From: Mesorhizobium sp. J428
GTDB taxonomy: Bacteria > Pseudomonadota > Alphaproteobacteria > Rhizobiales > Rhizobiaceae
DNA length: 64,000 nucleotides
NCBI RefSeq assembly: GCF_024699925.1
Contig: NZ_JAJOMX010000001.1
Location: forward strand, 3,758,001 to 3,822,000
Reading direction: 5' to 3'
Shown here piece by piece: positions 1-8,433 of this stretch (position 1 is the stretch's first letter; each line of letters begins with the position of its first letter). The position numbers and the translations under genes are program-made. Under the pieces are notes generated by a model. That model was not told the origin of the DNA. It saw only the letters and a program-made list of their open reading frames with translations, and did no database searches.

Positions 1-372
1 GCCGCCAAGCGCCGCTGGCTGATCGAGGGAGAAGGCTTCACGGTGGAAAGCTACCAGCCGGGCTTCGGGGTAGGGGAGGCCGAACATTCAAGCTTCCGCT
101 TCAAGGGCGGCCCGCTGATCACCAACGACACGGTCTACACCGATATCGAGGAGGGACGGCGCATCGTCTTCACCTACTGGATGACGCTGGAGGGCAAGCC
201 GATGTCGACCTCGCTGGTGACGGTGCTGATCGAGCCGAACGGAACAGGCACCAGGATGACCTTCACCGAACAGGGCGCCTACAACGAGGGCTTCGCCGAC
301 GTCGCCGGCCGCGAGCAGGGCACGCGCCTTCTGCTCGACGCGCTGGAGCGAGACCTGTCCGCGAACGGCTGA
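1..372 (+). CDS. SRPBCC (Aha1/START-like) family protein, 5' partial
   Basis: The reading frame is open from the first base of the window, so the N-terminus lies upstream; 123 residues are visible. The segment around residues 30-60 (SFRFKGGPLITND, then a VFTYWM stretch) and the C-terminal half with a MTFTEQGAY motif followed by an amphipathic terminal helix match the SRPBCC/Aha1-like fold used by many small ligand-binding proteins. Such genes are often paired with ArsR-type regulators, but that side is outside the window. Substrate and function cannot be inferred. Confidence 0.75.
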   Translation, partial: AAKRRWLIEGEGFTVESYQPGFGVGEAEHSSFRFKGGPLITNDTVYTDIEEGRRIVFTYWMTLEGKPMSTSLVTVLIEPNGTGTRMTFTEQGAYNEGFADVAGREQGTRLLLDALERDLSANG

Positions 373-455
373 AAAGCGTTGGCACGCATGATGTCCGGAA
401 CCAAGGCCGCGGGAGACGGTTTCCCCATCTCTCAACCGCTAGGGAAGGACGAAAA

Positions 456-959
456 ATGGCCCGTGAAGAACAGACCGACAAGACCCCCGCAGAATTGATC
501 GACCGCGCGTGGGATCTCGCCGAGTCGATCGGCATCTGCAACTTCAACACCTGGAACGGCCGCGAGCTCCACTCGCGTCCGATGGATGCCAAGATCGAGC
601 GCGACGAGGAGGCGGTCTATTTCCTCACCGACGTGGAAAGCTACAAGGTCGATGAACTGGAGCGCTTTCCGGTATCGACGCTCTCCTTCGCAGACCCGGA
701 CTCGTACAAGTTCGTCACGATGACGGGCAGGGCGAGCGTGTCGAACGACCGGGCAAGGATCAAGGAATTCTGGTCCGACGCCAACAAGATGTGGTGGGAT
801 TCGGAAGACGATCCGCGCATCCGTCTCGTCACCTTTATCCCCGACGACGCCGAGATATGGGACAGCCCAGGCAAGGTGATCTCGGGTATCAAGATGCTTA
901 CCGCCGCGGTCACCGGCGCCAAGCCGAAGCTCGGCGACCACGCCAAGGTCGCGATGTAA
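456..959 (+). CDS. Pyridoxamine 5'-phosphate oxidase-family (general stress protein 26-like) flavoprotein
   Basis: A 167-residue protein with the split-barrel pattern of small FMN-binding PPOX-like proteins: an N-terminal helix, an early strand with the LHSRPMDA segment, a central YFLTDVESYKVDEL segment, and the PDSYKFVTMTGRASV strand pair typical of general stress protein 26 relatives. The ATG is preceded by a GGGAAGGACG ribosome-binding site. It is distinct from true pdxH, which lies at 49648-50262. The family usually binds FMN or F420 and may reduce small substrates; the substrate here is unknown. Confidence 0.85.
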   Translation: MAREEQTDKTPAELIDRAWDLAESIGICNFNTWNGRELHSRPMDAKIERDEEAVYFLTDVESYKVDELERFPVSTLSFADPDSYKFVTMTGRASVSNDRARIKEFWSDANKMWWDSEDDPRIRLVTFIPDDAEIWDSPGKVISGIKMLTAAVTGAKPKLGDHAKVAM

Positions 960-1013
960 CGCCCTCGACATCGGGAGCCCGCTCGGCCACCTTCGCAGGT
1001 CGGAGGTGGCCGC

Positions 1014-2129
1014 ATGCATATCAGGGAATTTGCCGTCGAGACGTGGATGAATGCGCACGAGACACGGTGCGCATGGAACCTCGCGGAAACCTGTGTCGCC
1101 TCGATCACCGTGCAGGAACTGCTCGACCTTGCCGGCAAGGGCAATTCCTCCCTCGACGACCTTCTGCCGATGAAGCTCACTTACGGCGCCATCGAAGGAT
1201 CGGAGCGGCTGCGCGAGGCCATCGCCGCGCTCTACGAAACGAAATCGGCCTCCGACGTGCTCGTCACCCACGGCGCGATCGGCGCGAACGCGCTGGTGTA
1301 TCAGGCGCTTGTAGGCCCGGGTGACGTCATCGTGTCGGTCCTGCCTACCTACCAGCAGCACTATTCGATCCCCGAAAGCCTCGGCGCAGAGGTGCGGCCG
1401 CTCTGGCTGCGCGCGGAGGACGGTTTCCTGCCCGATCTCGACCGCTTGCGCGATCTAGCGCGGGGCGCGAAGCTCATCGCACTGACCAACCCGAACAATC
1501 CGACCGGCGCACTGATCGACCGTTCGATGCTGGAGGAGATCGTCGCGATCGCGCGCGGCGCAGGCGCATGGCTGCTCGCCGACGAGGTCTATCGCGGCGT
1601 CGATCAGGAGGGCGACGGCTTCACCGCCTCTCTCGCCGACCTCTACGAGAAGGGCATCTCGACCGGCTCGATGTCGAAGGCCTATGCGCTGGCGGGCCTG
1701 AGGCTCGGCTGGATCGTCGCTCCGAAGGAAGTCCTCTCGGCCGCGATGATCCATCGCGACTACAATACGATCAGCGTCTCGATGATCGACGACCATCTCG
1801 CCGCCCTTGCGCTGGAAGCGCGCGACCGCGTCTTGGCGCGCAGCCGCGACATCACTCGTGGCAACCTCGCCATCCTGTCCGACTGGGTCGCCGCCGAGCC
1901 GCTGATTTCCTGGGTCAGGCCGCGCTCCGGCACCACCGCCTTGCTCTGCTACGACCTGGACATGTCCTCGGTCGAGTTCTGCTCGCGCCTGCTCGACGAG
2001 ACCGGCGTACTCCTTGTCCCCGGCTCCGCCTTCGACATGGACGGACACGTCCGCATCGGCTACGCCAACGCCCCGGACATCCTGCGCGAGGGACTCGCGC
2101 GCACCTCGATATTCCTGAAAGGGCTTTGA
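1014..2129 (+). CDS. PLP-dependent aminotransferase, class I/II fold
   Basis: A 371-residue fold-type I PLP enzyme. Visible signatures are TNPNNPTG (substrate/cofactor loop), LADEVYRG (Asp that pairs with the pyridine nitrogen) and STGSMSKAYALAGLRLGW, in which the Lys of SMSK is the Schiff-base lysine. The N-terminus (HIREFAVETWMN) resembles the capreomycidine synthase/MalY-like branch rather than classical AspC. The start is supported by GGAGGTGG about 6 bases upstream of the ATG. Its TGA overlaps the probable TTG start region of the next gene, suggesting translational coupling. The amino acid substrate is not evident. Confidence 0.9.
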   Translation: MHIREFAVETWMNAHETRCAWNLAETCVASITVQELLDLAGKGNSSLDDLLPMKLTYGAIEGSERLREAIAALYETKSASDVLVTHGAIGANALVYQALVGPGDVIVSVLPTYQQHYSIPESLGAEVRPLWLRAEDGFLPDLDRLRDLARGAKLIALTNPNNPTGALIDRSMLEEIVAIARGAGAWLLADEVYRGVDQEGDGFTASLADLYEKGISTGSMSKAYALAGLRLGWIVAPKEVLSAAMIHRDYNTISVSMIDDHLAALALEARDRVLARSRDITRGNLAILSDWVAAEPLISWVRPRSGTTALLCYDLDMSSVEFCSRLLDETGVLLVPGSAFDMDGHVRIGYANAPDILREGLARTSIFLKGL

Positions 2130-2131
2130 TC

Positions 2132-2482
2132 TTGGCTGCCACGCTCTACGGCTTCAAATCCTGCAGCACCGTCAAGTCGGCGCGCAAATGGCTCGACGAC
2201 CATGGAGTCGAGCACAGCTTTTTCGACTACCGCGTCGACAAGCTCGACCCGAAGGTGGTGGACGACTGGTTCAAGCGGGCCGGGTGGGAGGCGGTGTTCA
2301 ACCGCAACTCCACCACCTTCAAGGAACTGCCCGAGGCCGAGAAGGAGGGAATCGACGCGAAGAAAGCCCGCGCCATGATCCTCGCCGAGACCAACCTCAT
2401 CAAGCGCCCGGTGCTCGACACCGGCAAGGCCCTGCTCTTCGGCTTCAAGGCCAACGCCTACGCGGGAGCTACGGGGAAGTAG
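2132..2482 (+). CDS. ArsC/Spx-family thiol protein (YffB-like)
   Basis: 116 residues from a TTG start (an alternative TTG lies two codons upstream). It begins AATLYGFKSCSTVKSARKWL, the thioredoxin-like Spx/ArsC/YffB start with a single conserved Cys, followed by RNSTTFKEL and the LIKRPVL segment typical of the family. Known relatives are ArsC-type reductases or Spx-like regulators; YffB proteins of proteobacteria have a poorly defined role and do not imply arsenate resistance. It overlaps or abuts the aminotransferase upstream and is followed within 2 bases by the next gene, so the three are probably co-transcribed. Confidence 0.88.
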   Translation: MAATLYGFKSCSTVKSARKWLDDHGVEHSFFDYRVDKLDPKVVDDWFKRAGWEAVFNRNSTTFKELPEAEKEGIDAKKARAMILAETNLIKRPVLDTGKALLFGFKANAYAGATGK

Positions 2483-2483
2483 C

Positions 2484-2705
2484 TTGCCTCGGAACCATGC
2501 CATCGCGGTCTTCTGGTCGGACGCAGACAAGGCGTGGATAGCCGATGCGCCGAACCTCAAGCCCTGCTCGGCCTTCGGTGCGACGCCAGAGGAGGCGGTG
2601 AGCGAGCTGCGGGCCGCGATGGCTGCGTGGATCGAGACGGCCAAGGCAAACGGCATGCCGCTGCCTGAGCCATTGTTTCGACAGGCACTGCCTGCCGCCG
2701 AGTAG
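2484..2705 (+). CDS. HicB-like antitoxin-fold protein (DUF1902/HicB_lk), no HicA partner
   Basis: 73 residues from a TTG one base after the preceding stop codon. The pattern (VFWSDADKAWIADAPNL, then a GATPEEAVSELRAAM helix) is that of the HicB partial RNase H-like antitoxin fold. No adjacent HicA-type toxin and no C-terminal DNA-binding segment are visible, so it may be an orphan rather than a working toxin-antitoxin half. The stop is TAG, and the sequence CTACCGAGTAG around it is short and repetitive. It converges on the M29 aminopeptidase gene. Confidence 0.65.
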   Translation: MPRNHAIAVFWSDADKAWIADAPNLKPCSAFGATPEEAVSELRAAMAAWIETAKANGMPLPEPLFRQALPAAE

Positions 2706-2716
2706 CTACCGAGTAG

Positions 2717-3967
2717 CTACGCCCACTCGCCCTTGCGGAACACCGGCTCGCGGCGGCCGTCGACATGCATGCCGTCGATGTCTACCTCGTCCGAGCCGAT
2801 CATCCAGTCGATGTGGATGAAGCTCTTGTTGCCGCCGCGTGCCGCGATCTCTTCCGCCGAAAGATTCGCGCCGTCGATGAAGCACTTCGAATAGCACTGG
2901 CCGAGCGCGATGTGGCAGGCGGCGTTCTCGTCGAACAATGTGTTGTAGAACAGGAGCCCGCTTTTCGAAATCGGCGAGGAGTGCGGCACCAGCGCGACTT
3001 CGCCGAGCCGCGAGGCGCCTTCGTCGGTCTCCAGCACTTTCCGCAGCACGTCCTCACCGCGCGAGGCCTTCGCCTCGACGATGCGTCCGTCCTCGAAGCG
3101 CACTTCGATGTTCTCGATCAGCGTGCCCTGGTGCGACAGGGGCTTGGTGGAGCGCGCGGTGCCCGACACGCGCCTTGCATGCGGAGTGGTGAACACCTCC
3201 TCGGTCGGGATGTTGGGATTGCAGGTGATGCCATTCTTTGCCGTCGAGGCGCCGCCCTGCCATTCGTGCCCGTCGGCCAGCCCGACGACGAGATCGGTTC
3301 CGGGTCCCTTGAAATGCAGCGCGGAAAAGTTCCGGCCGTTGAGCCAGGCTGTGCGCTCGGCGAGCTGGGCGTTGTGCGCCTTCCATTCGGCTACCGGATC
3401 GTCGCGGTCGACCCGGCTCGCCGCGAAGATCGCATGCGCCAGCTTGGCCACCGCCATCTCCTCGCTGTCCTGCGGAAAGACGAGCTTCGCCCAGCTCGGC
3501 CCGGGATAGGCGACAATGTTCCAGTTGATGTCGAAACCGGCGATCTTCTCCAGCGCCGGCTGGTAGGCGATCGAGTTCGCCTTGTTGGCGCGAGCGACCT
3601 TGGACGGGTCCTCGCCCGACAAGAGCATCGGATTGTCGCCGACGATGGCAAGCCGCGCGGCATTGCCGGAGAACGCCTTCGCCATGCCCTCGTAGAGCCA
3701 GCTCGACGCCCGGTCGAAGCTCTCGTCTGGCGCGTTTTGGTAGCGCGAAAGCGTGATTTCTTCGTCGGAGAGGAACGGCGTTACCAGTCCCGCGCCTGCC
3801 TTGTAGGCGTGGTCGACGATGCGCCGCACCAAAGGCAGCGCCGACACCGGCGCGGTCATCACCAGATCCTGGCCAGGTTCCAGTCTGAGGCCCACCTTCA
3901 CCGCGACTTCGGCGAGGCGGTCGAGGTGGGCGGGATCGATGATGGCGTGATTGTAGGGATAGTCCAT
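2717..3967 (-). CDS. M29-family metallo-aminopeptidase
   Basis: 416 residues, cytosolic, no signal peptide. The C-terminal half carries the M29 metal-site pattern: a Glu in the NIPTEEVFTTPH segment, a Glu in RLGEVALVP, and His residues in NAACHIALG and SFIHIDWMIGS. Members are dimeric Zn/Co aminopeptidases (AmpS, aminopeptidase T) that trim N-terminal residues. The ATG at 3967 is preferred over the one at 3976 because AGGA lies about 9 bases upstream. It stands alone, convergent with the genes to its left. Confidence 0.93.
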   Translation of the reverse strand: MDYPYNHAIIDPAHLDRLAEVAVKVGLRLEPGQDLVMTAPVSALPLVRRIVDHAYKAGAGLVTPFLSDEEITLSRYQNAPDESFDRASSWLYEGMAKAFSGNAARLAIVGDNPMLLSGEDPSKVARANKANSIAYQPALEKIAGFDINWNIVAYPGPSWAKLVFPQDSEEMAVAKLAHAIFAASRVDRDDPVAEWKAHNAQLAERTAWLNGRNFSALHFKGPGTDLVVGLADGHEWQGGASTAKNGITCNPNIPTEEVFTTPHARRVSGTARSTKPLSHQGTLIENIEVRFEDGRIVEAKASRGEDVLRKVLETDEGASRLGEVALVPHSSPISKSGLLFYNTLFDENAACHIALGQCYSKCFIDGANLSAEEIAARGGNKSFIHIDWMIGSDEVDIDGMHVDGRREPVFRKGEWA

Positions 3968-4049
3968 GTCGCACATCCTGGCTGGGGATCGGTCACCCGG
4001 ATGTGCGACGTCTCGGCCCCGATCGCAAGGGTGAAATGCGCGTCGCCGG

Positions 4050-4124
4050 TCAGCCCAGCCCGAAGAAGGACAGCACCGCGAGCACGACCACGATCAGGCC
4101 GATGAGGTAGATGATGCCATTCAT
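4050..4124 (-). CDS. 24-residue single-pass membrane protein
   Basis: A very small ORF encoding MNGIIYLIGLIVVVLAVLSF followed by FGLG: one hydrophobic helix with almost no polar tail. The ATG is preceded by GGAGAG at ideal spacing. Near-identical tiny proteins recur, as far as I recall, in rhizobial genomes as hypothetical proteins, which supports it being real. Function is unknown; its size suggests an accessory subunit or a membrane stress peptide. It is divergent from the MFS gene that starts at 4263. Confidence 0.65.
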   Translation of the reverse strand: MNGIIYLIGLIVVVLAVLSFFGLG

Positions 4125-4262
4125 GTGCTCTCTCCATGTGGTGGTGTTTCGGTTTTCCAACTGCCTTCCTTTGAAATCGTTCCCCCGCCGCACGGCCGCT
4201 ATGCGCTCTGGACCAGTGCTTTTGCGTTGCAACATGCGCGTCTCCAGCTAGGTTGCGCGTCG

Positions 4263-5429
4263 ATGCCGACCTCCTCCGTCTCGCCCTATCGCTACGCCCT
4301 CGGCGGCATGATCGGCATGGCCGCTGGCATGGGCATCGGCCGCTTCATCTACACGCCGCTGCTTCCCGGCATGATGGAGGAACTCGGCCAGTCGGCGTCG
4401 GATGCCGGCCTGATCGCATCGGCCAACTTCCTCGGCTATCTCGTCGGCGCCGTGCTTGCCGCCGGCGGCTGGGCGCAGGGCCGTGAACGCGTGCTGATGC
4501 TGGTCGGCGTCGGCGGCACCGCCGTGCTCGCGGCGCTGATGGCGCTCACCGACAATCTTTTCGCCTTCATGGCGATCCGCTTCCTGGCCGGGGTGGCGAG
4601 CGCCTTCATGCTCGTCTTCCTGGCGACGATCGTCTTCGGCCATCTCGCCAGAGCCGGCCGGACTGACCTTCAGGCGCTACATTTCGGCGGCGTCGGGATC
4701 GGCATCGCCGTTTCCGCGATAGCCAGCGGCGCGATGGTGATGTGGCATGCGCCCTGGCAGGCGGGCTGGATCTCCGCCGCGGTCCTGTCTGCGCTCAGCT
4801 TCGTGGCTGTCCTCCTTCTTGTGCCAGACGGCCCCGTCGCCGCGGCCGAGGCGGGGCGGGAGCCGCCGCTGCCGAAAAGCCCGGCGCTGCGGCGGATGAT
4901 CCTGTCTTACGGTCTGTTCGGCTTCGGCTATGTCGTCACCGCCACCTTCCTGGTCGCCATCGTGCGGGCGGGCGAGGGCGGGCGCCTGTTCGAATCCGTA
5001 GTCTGGCTGGTCACCGGCCTGTCTATCATCGCCTCGACCTGGTTCTGGAATGCCGCGGCCTCCCGCCTTGGCGCAACCACCGCCTATGCCGTCGGCATGC
5101 TCGTCGAGGCGGCGGGCGTGATCGCGAGCGTGGCGATCGGCGGCTATGCCGGCCCGCTCATTGCAGCGGTGCTGCTCGGCGGCACTTTCGTCGCCGTGAC
5201 GGCCATCGGCCTTCAGATCGCCCGCCGGCTGGCCGACGCCTCGCCGCGCAAGGGGCTGGCGATGATGACGGCGGCCTTCGGCGTCGGCCAGATCCTCGGC
5301 CCCATCGTCGCCGGCTACCTTGCCGACATGACCGGGTCCTATGCCTGGCCTTCGGCCGTGGCGGCGCTGGTCCTCGTCGCCTGCGCCTTCCTCGCCTGGG
5401 ATGCCGGGCGCCGCACCGGCGTCAGGTGA
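4263..5429 (+). CDS. YbfB/YjiJ-family MFS transporter
   Basis: 388 residues with about 12 predicted hydrophobic helices. The N-terminus YALGGMIGMAAGMGIGRFIY followed by TPLLP is characteristic of the YbfB/YjiJ (MFS_4) group, and a cytoplasmic loop rich in Pro, Arg and Ala occurs near residues 190-205. The frame is open upstream to 4125 but homology begins at the ATG at 4263, so the shorter start is chosen. Substrate is unknown; members are presumed proton-coupled exporters. Confidence 0.88.
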   Translation: MPTSSVSPYRYALGGMIGMAAGMGIGRFIYTPLLPGMMEELGQSASDAGLIASANFLGYLVGAVLAAGGWAQGRERVLMLVGVGGTAVLAALMALTDNLFAFMAIRFLAGVASAFMLVFLATIVFGHLARAGRTDLQALHFGGVGIGIAVSAIASGAMVMWHAPWQAGWISAAVLSALSFVAVLLLVPDGPVAAAEAGREPPLPKSPALRRMILSYGLFGFGYVVTATFLVAIVRAGEGGRLFESVVWLVTGLSIIASTWFWNAAASRLGATTAYAVGMLVEAAGVIASVAIGGYAGPLIAAVLLGGTFVAVTAIGLQIARRLADASPRKGLAMMTAAFGVGQILGPIVAGYLADMTGSYAWPSAVAALVLVACAFLAWDAGRRTGVR

Positions 5430-5542
5430 CAGAGACGGCGCTTCTCGCGTGACCAAAACGTAATGATTGCGGCCATTCCAATCGCCGCATTCTTGTGACT
5501 TGATGCGACCACCGAATCCGCAGTCACAAGGATTTCCCGCCC

Positions 5543-6820
5543 GTGTTCGTATCGTTCTTTCCCAAGCCGAAGCTGTTTTTTATCAGCGCTGTCGGCTGGG
5601 CTGCAGTCATGATCCTGGCGTGGTACTTTGCCGGTGAACAACTCGGCGCGGCCCTTTGGCCAGCGGTAGCTGATGCCGAAGCCGCTCGCCTCCTAAATCC
5701 GCTGCGGTTCATCACCGCACCGTTTATCTGGTTCTATGTCTACTTCTGGCTAGGGGTTCTGCTCTTTTATCTGTTTTGGCGCTGGTACTCGCCGCATCCG
5801 TGGTTGAACTGGTCCGTTCTCGGGACTGCCTTGATCATCTTCGCGGCTTATTTCAACGTTCAGGTTTCGGTTGCTTTGAACGATTGGCGTGGCCCGTTCT
5901 ACGACTTGATCGTCAAGGCGTTGACCCCACCTGCCTCCGTCGAGCTTGCAGATGTCTATAGTGGTGCCGGATCGTTCTTGGCCCTGGCTTTGGTGGGAAT
6001 AACCGTCAGTGTATTGAGCATATTTTTCTCCAAGCACTACATTTTCCGGTGGCGCACCGCGATGAACGACTTCTACGTCGCCAATTGGGAGCGCTTGCGC
6101 CGTATCGAAGGCGCATCCCAACGTGTTCAAGAAGACACGATGCGATTCTCCGAGATCATGCAAAGCATGGGGGACAAGTTCGTGGATTCGATCATGACCT
6201 TGATCGCCTTCACGCCGCAGCTGATACTCCTCTCGGCGAGCGTCTCGGAGATTCCGATCCTCGGGGCCATTCCTTACCCGCTTGTTTTCGCCGCGATCGG
6301 CTGGGCGCTTTTCGGAACTGTGCTTCTGGCTGTCGTGGGTGTCAGGCTTCCCGGACTGGAGTTTAGAAACCAGCGTGTCGAGGCAGCATTCCGCAAGGAA
6401 CTGGTCTACGGAGAAGACGATCCGACGCGAGCACAGCCGATCACGTTGACCGAGCTGTTCGCAAATGTGCGTCGCAACTATTTCACCCTTTATGCGCACT
6501 ACGTCTATTTCGACGTGACGCGTTACCTCTACCTTCAGACCGACGTGATCTTCGCGACGCTTATCCTGGCTCCTTCGATTGCCGCCGCCAAGTTCTCGTT
6601 TGGTGTGTATCAGCAGATCGTATCGGCCTTCACCCAGGTCACGAACTCGTTCCAATATCTGGTGAATTCTTGGCCGACGATCGTGACGCTGATCTCGATC
6701 TACAAGCGCCTTCGCGCTTTTGAAGCCACGCTTGACGGCGAGGCTCTGCCCGAGATTGACCGGCGCTATCTCGAGCGTGAGGCGGCGGGAATGAAGCCGG
6801 AAGACCAGCCGGCGTCTTAA
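5543..6820 (+). CDS. bacA: BacA/SbmA-family peptide transporter
   Basis: 425 residues from a GTG with AAGGATTT upstream. The length and layout match SbmA/BacA: several N-terminal membrane helices, the NDWRGPFYDLIVKAL segment, the WRTAMNDFYVANWERLRRIEGASQRVQEDTMRF region (in parts typical of the family) and a C-terminal VTNSFQYLVNSWPTIVTL helix. No ABC ATPase domain is present, so it is the BacA type rather than the ATPase-fused BclA type. Family members use the proton gradient to import peptides; BacA in rhizobia is needed for survival in legume nodules with NCR peptides. Its codon use is less GC-rich than neighbouring genes. Confidence 0.92.
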   Translation: MFVSFFPKPKLFFISAVGWAAVMILAWYFAGEQLGAALWPAVADAEAARLLNPLRFITAPFIWFYVYFWLGVLLFYLFWRWYSPHPWLNWSVLGTALIIFAAYFNVQVSVALNDWRGPFYDLIVKALTPPASVELADVYSGAGSFLALALVGITVSVLSIFFSKHYIFRWRTAMNDFYVANWERLRRIEGASQRVQEDTMRFSEIMQSMGDKFVDSIMTLIAFTPQLILLSASVSEIPILGAIPYPLVFAAIGWALFGTVLLAVVGVRLPGLEFRNQRVEAAFRKELVYGEDDPTRAQPITLTELFANVRRNYFTLYAHYVYFDVTRYLYLQTDVIFATLILAPSIAAAKFSFGVYQQIVSAFTQVTNSFQYLVNSWPTIVTLISIYKRLRAFEATLDGEALPEIDRRYLEREAAGMKPEDQPAS

Positions 6821-6822
6821 GA

Positions 6823-7803
6823 TCAGCCGCCGGCGGCGGCCGTGTCGACCGGTCGGGGCGGATTGGCGCGGAGCCAGTCCGCGTAGGATACGCAGGCGAC
6901 GTCCGGCCTGACGCAGACCTCGCGCGCGAAGCGTTCGAGCGCAGTCCAGTAGGCGCCGCCGTTCATCGGCTGGAAGTGGAAGCCGATCTGCAGCGGCGTG
7001 CGCGCGCCGCCAAGTTCCGCCTCGAAGGCGCCCTTGAAGGCCTGGTAGGTGCGTTCGGCGAACTCCTCGGCCTGGCTCGCGCGCTCGAACCCGCCCGAGT
7101 GGCGGACGAAGAGATTGTAGTCCATCGCGATGATGCGCCGGCCCTTCGGTCCCTCGGGGATCATCGGCAGGGCGAATTCGGTGAGCGCGGCGCGCCGCAG
7201 CGGCGCTTGCGGCCCGCGCGATACGCCGCTCGCATCGTAGGCGAAACCGGCCTCGGCGAGAGCCGGCGCGAGGCCGGCCGAGGTCGAGAGGTAGGGCACG
7301 CGGAAGCCCTTGAAGCCGTGCCGGACGAAGTCGTCCCAGCCGGCCGGCGCGTTTCCGCCGCTGGCGGTCCAGGCCTTGGCCATTACCTTGCCGAATGTGT
7401 TGAACTCGGCGGTCCAGTCGGCTTGCGACCAGTCCTTGCCGTCGAAATGGCCGCAGGCGTGGCTCGCTATGTCATGGCCCGACTGGTAGGCCGCCCAGAC
7501 ATGGCCGAGCCGCGCCTGGACGTCGGCGGCGGTGTCGCCGAAGCCGACATTGGAGCGGCCGGCGCGCTTGCCGGGCGCCTGGTAGCCCGCTTTCGCCTCG
7601 GTGGGGATGAAGTAGACGCAGGACAGGAAATAGGTGAAGCGCGCACCCGTCTCGTCGGCGAGCTTCAGGCTGCGCTCCCACAGCGCGTTGTCCTTCGCGC
7701 CGTCGAAGGAGATGATGACATATTGCGGGGAGGGGCCTGCCGCAGCCGCAGTCGCGAGAGACACTGCGAGCGCCGAGACACAGGAACGCACCAAAGACTT
7801 CAT
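6823..7803 (-). CDS. Secreted polysaccharide deacetylase
   Basis: 326 residues beginning with a Sec signal peptide (MKSLVRSCVSALAVSLATAA, cleavage probably after AAAA at about residue 22). The mature part contains the NodB-fold motifs YVIISFDGA (catalytic/metal Asp) and SGHDIASHACGHFDG (two metal-binding His). The gene probably removes acetyl groups from an envelope polysaccharide in the periplasm. The frame is open far upstream to 8487, but the extension is not homologous and the signal peptide fixes the start at 7803. Its stop lies two bases from the end of bacA, convergent. Confidence 0.87.
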   Translation of the reverse strand: MKSLVRSCVSALAVSLATAAAAGPSPQYVIISFDGAKDNALWERSLKLADETGARFTYFLSCVYFIPTEAKAGYQAPGKRAGRSNVGFGDTAADVQARLGHVWAAYQSGHDIASHACGHFDGKDWSQADWTAEFNTFGKVMAKAWTASGGNAPAGWDDFVRHGFKGFRVPYLSTSAGLAPALAEAGFAYDASGVSRGPQAPLRRAALTEFALPMIPEGPKGRRIIAMDYNLFVRHSGGFERASQAEEFAERTYQAFKGAFEAELGGARTPLQIGFHFQPMNGGAYWTALERFAREVCVRPDVACVSYADWLRANPPRPVDTAAAGG

Positions 7804-7994
7804 ACCCGACCCGCACTTTTCGTCGTGCGGTCGGTAGCCCGAGAATATGGCGGCGGCGCGGAGAGAGGGCGGCGATCCGCCGGCATGGTTAATGGCGGTG
7901 GCCTCCGGCGATAAGCGCGCAGTTTCAGCTCGCGCGAGATTGTCGACCGCAGCGGATTTTTCGGCGGACGGAAGCGGGATCGGTCTGAGGCGTT

Positions 7995-8023
7995 CACCTG
8001 TCCTGCACGGGGCAGGACAGGTG
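7995..8023. terminator. Perfect 12-bp hairpin, possible terminator
   Basis: Arms CACCTGTCCTGC and GCAGGACAGGTG are perfectly complementary around a 5-base loop. No U-tract follows on either strand, so it may be a Rho-assisted terminator or an RNA-stabilising hairpin. It lies 5 bases beyond the likely stop codon of the hypothetical gene at 8028-8433 (minus strand) and upstream of the deacetylase. Confidence 0.5.
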
Positions 8024-8027
8024 CTTC

Positions 8028-8433
8028 TCAGGACGTGTCGCAGAACTCGACCGGGTACGGCGGCGGCGATGGCGCGCCTCTCGATGAGCGCGCCCAAGCC
8101 ATGGATCGCGCCACCCTCATTGCCAGCCTCGTCGGAGGCCTGACCCCGGTGCAGGAACGACAGACGGCGCAGATGCGCCGCGATGGCCTGCATGTAGAGC
8201 CCGAATGCCCTGAGTGAATCGGCAATATCCTCGGCATCGAAGGGATTGCTGCCGAAGCCGGCCGGCATCATGACGGGCGTCCAAGGCCTGCGTGCGGCGC
8301 TGCGGAGCGTGCCTTCGACATAGGCGCTAAGCAACGCATGCGCCTGCCAGGCGGCCCACAGCACGCACCAGCGGACCCAGAACGACCGGCTGGCGGCCTG
8401 TTCGGCCATGTCGGCGATCGAGAACAGGCGCAT
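8028..8433 (-). pseudogene. Hypothetical protein gene, probable single-base frameshift
   Basis: From an ATG at 8433 with GAGG upstream, about 115 codons (starting RLFSIADMAEQAASRSFW) have the strongly GC3-biased codon use of neighbouring genes. The frame then loses that bias and would run on into the deacetylase gene. Skipping one base near 8047-8065 moves to a frame ending PYPVEFCDTS and a stop at 8028, immediately before a perfect hairpin; the total length then fits a 134-residue protein. No family is recognised. It could be an intact gene with a sequencing insertion, or a decayed one. Confidence 0.4.

Noticed and set aside
2484..2705. Complete HicAB toxin-antitoxin system
   Set aside because: Only the HicB-like half is present; flanking genes are metabolic.
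4125..4262. Longer N-terminus for the MFS transporter
   Set aside because: Overlaps the promoter side of the small membrane gene and has no homology; the family start is at 4263.
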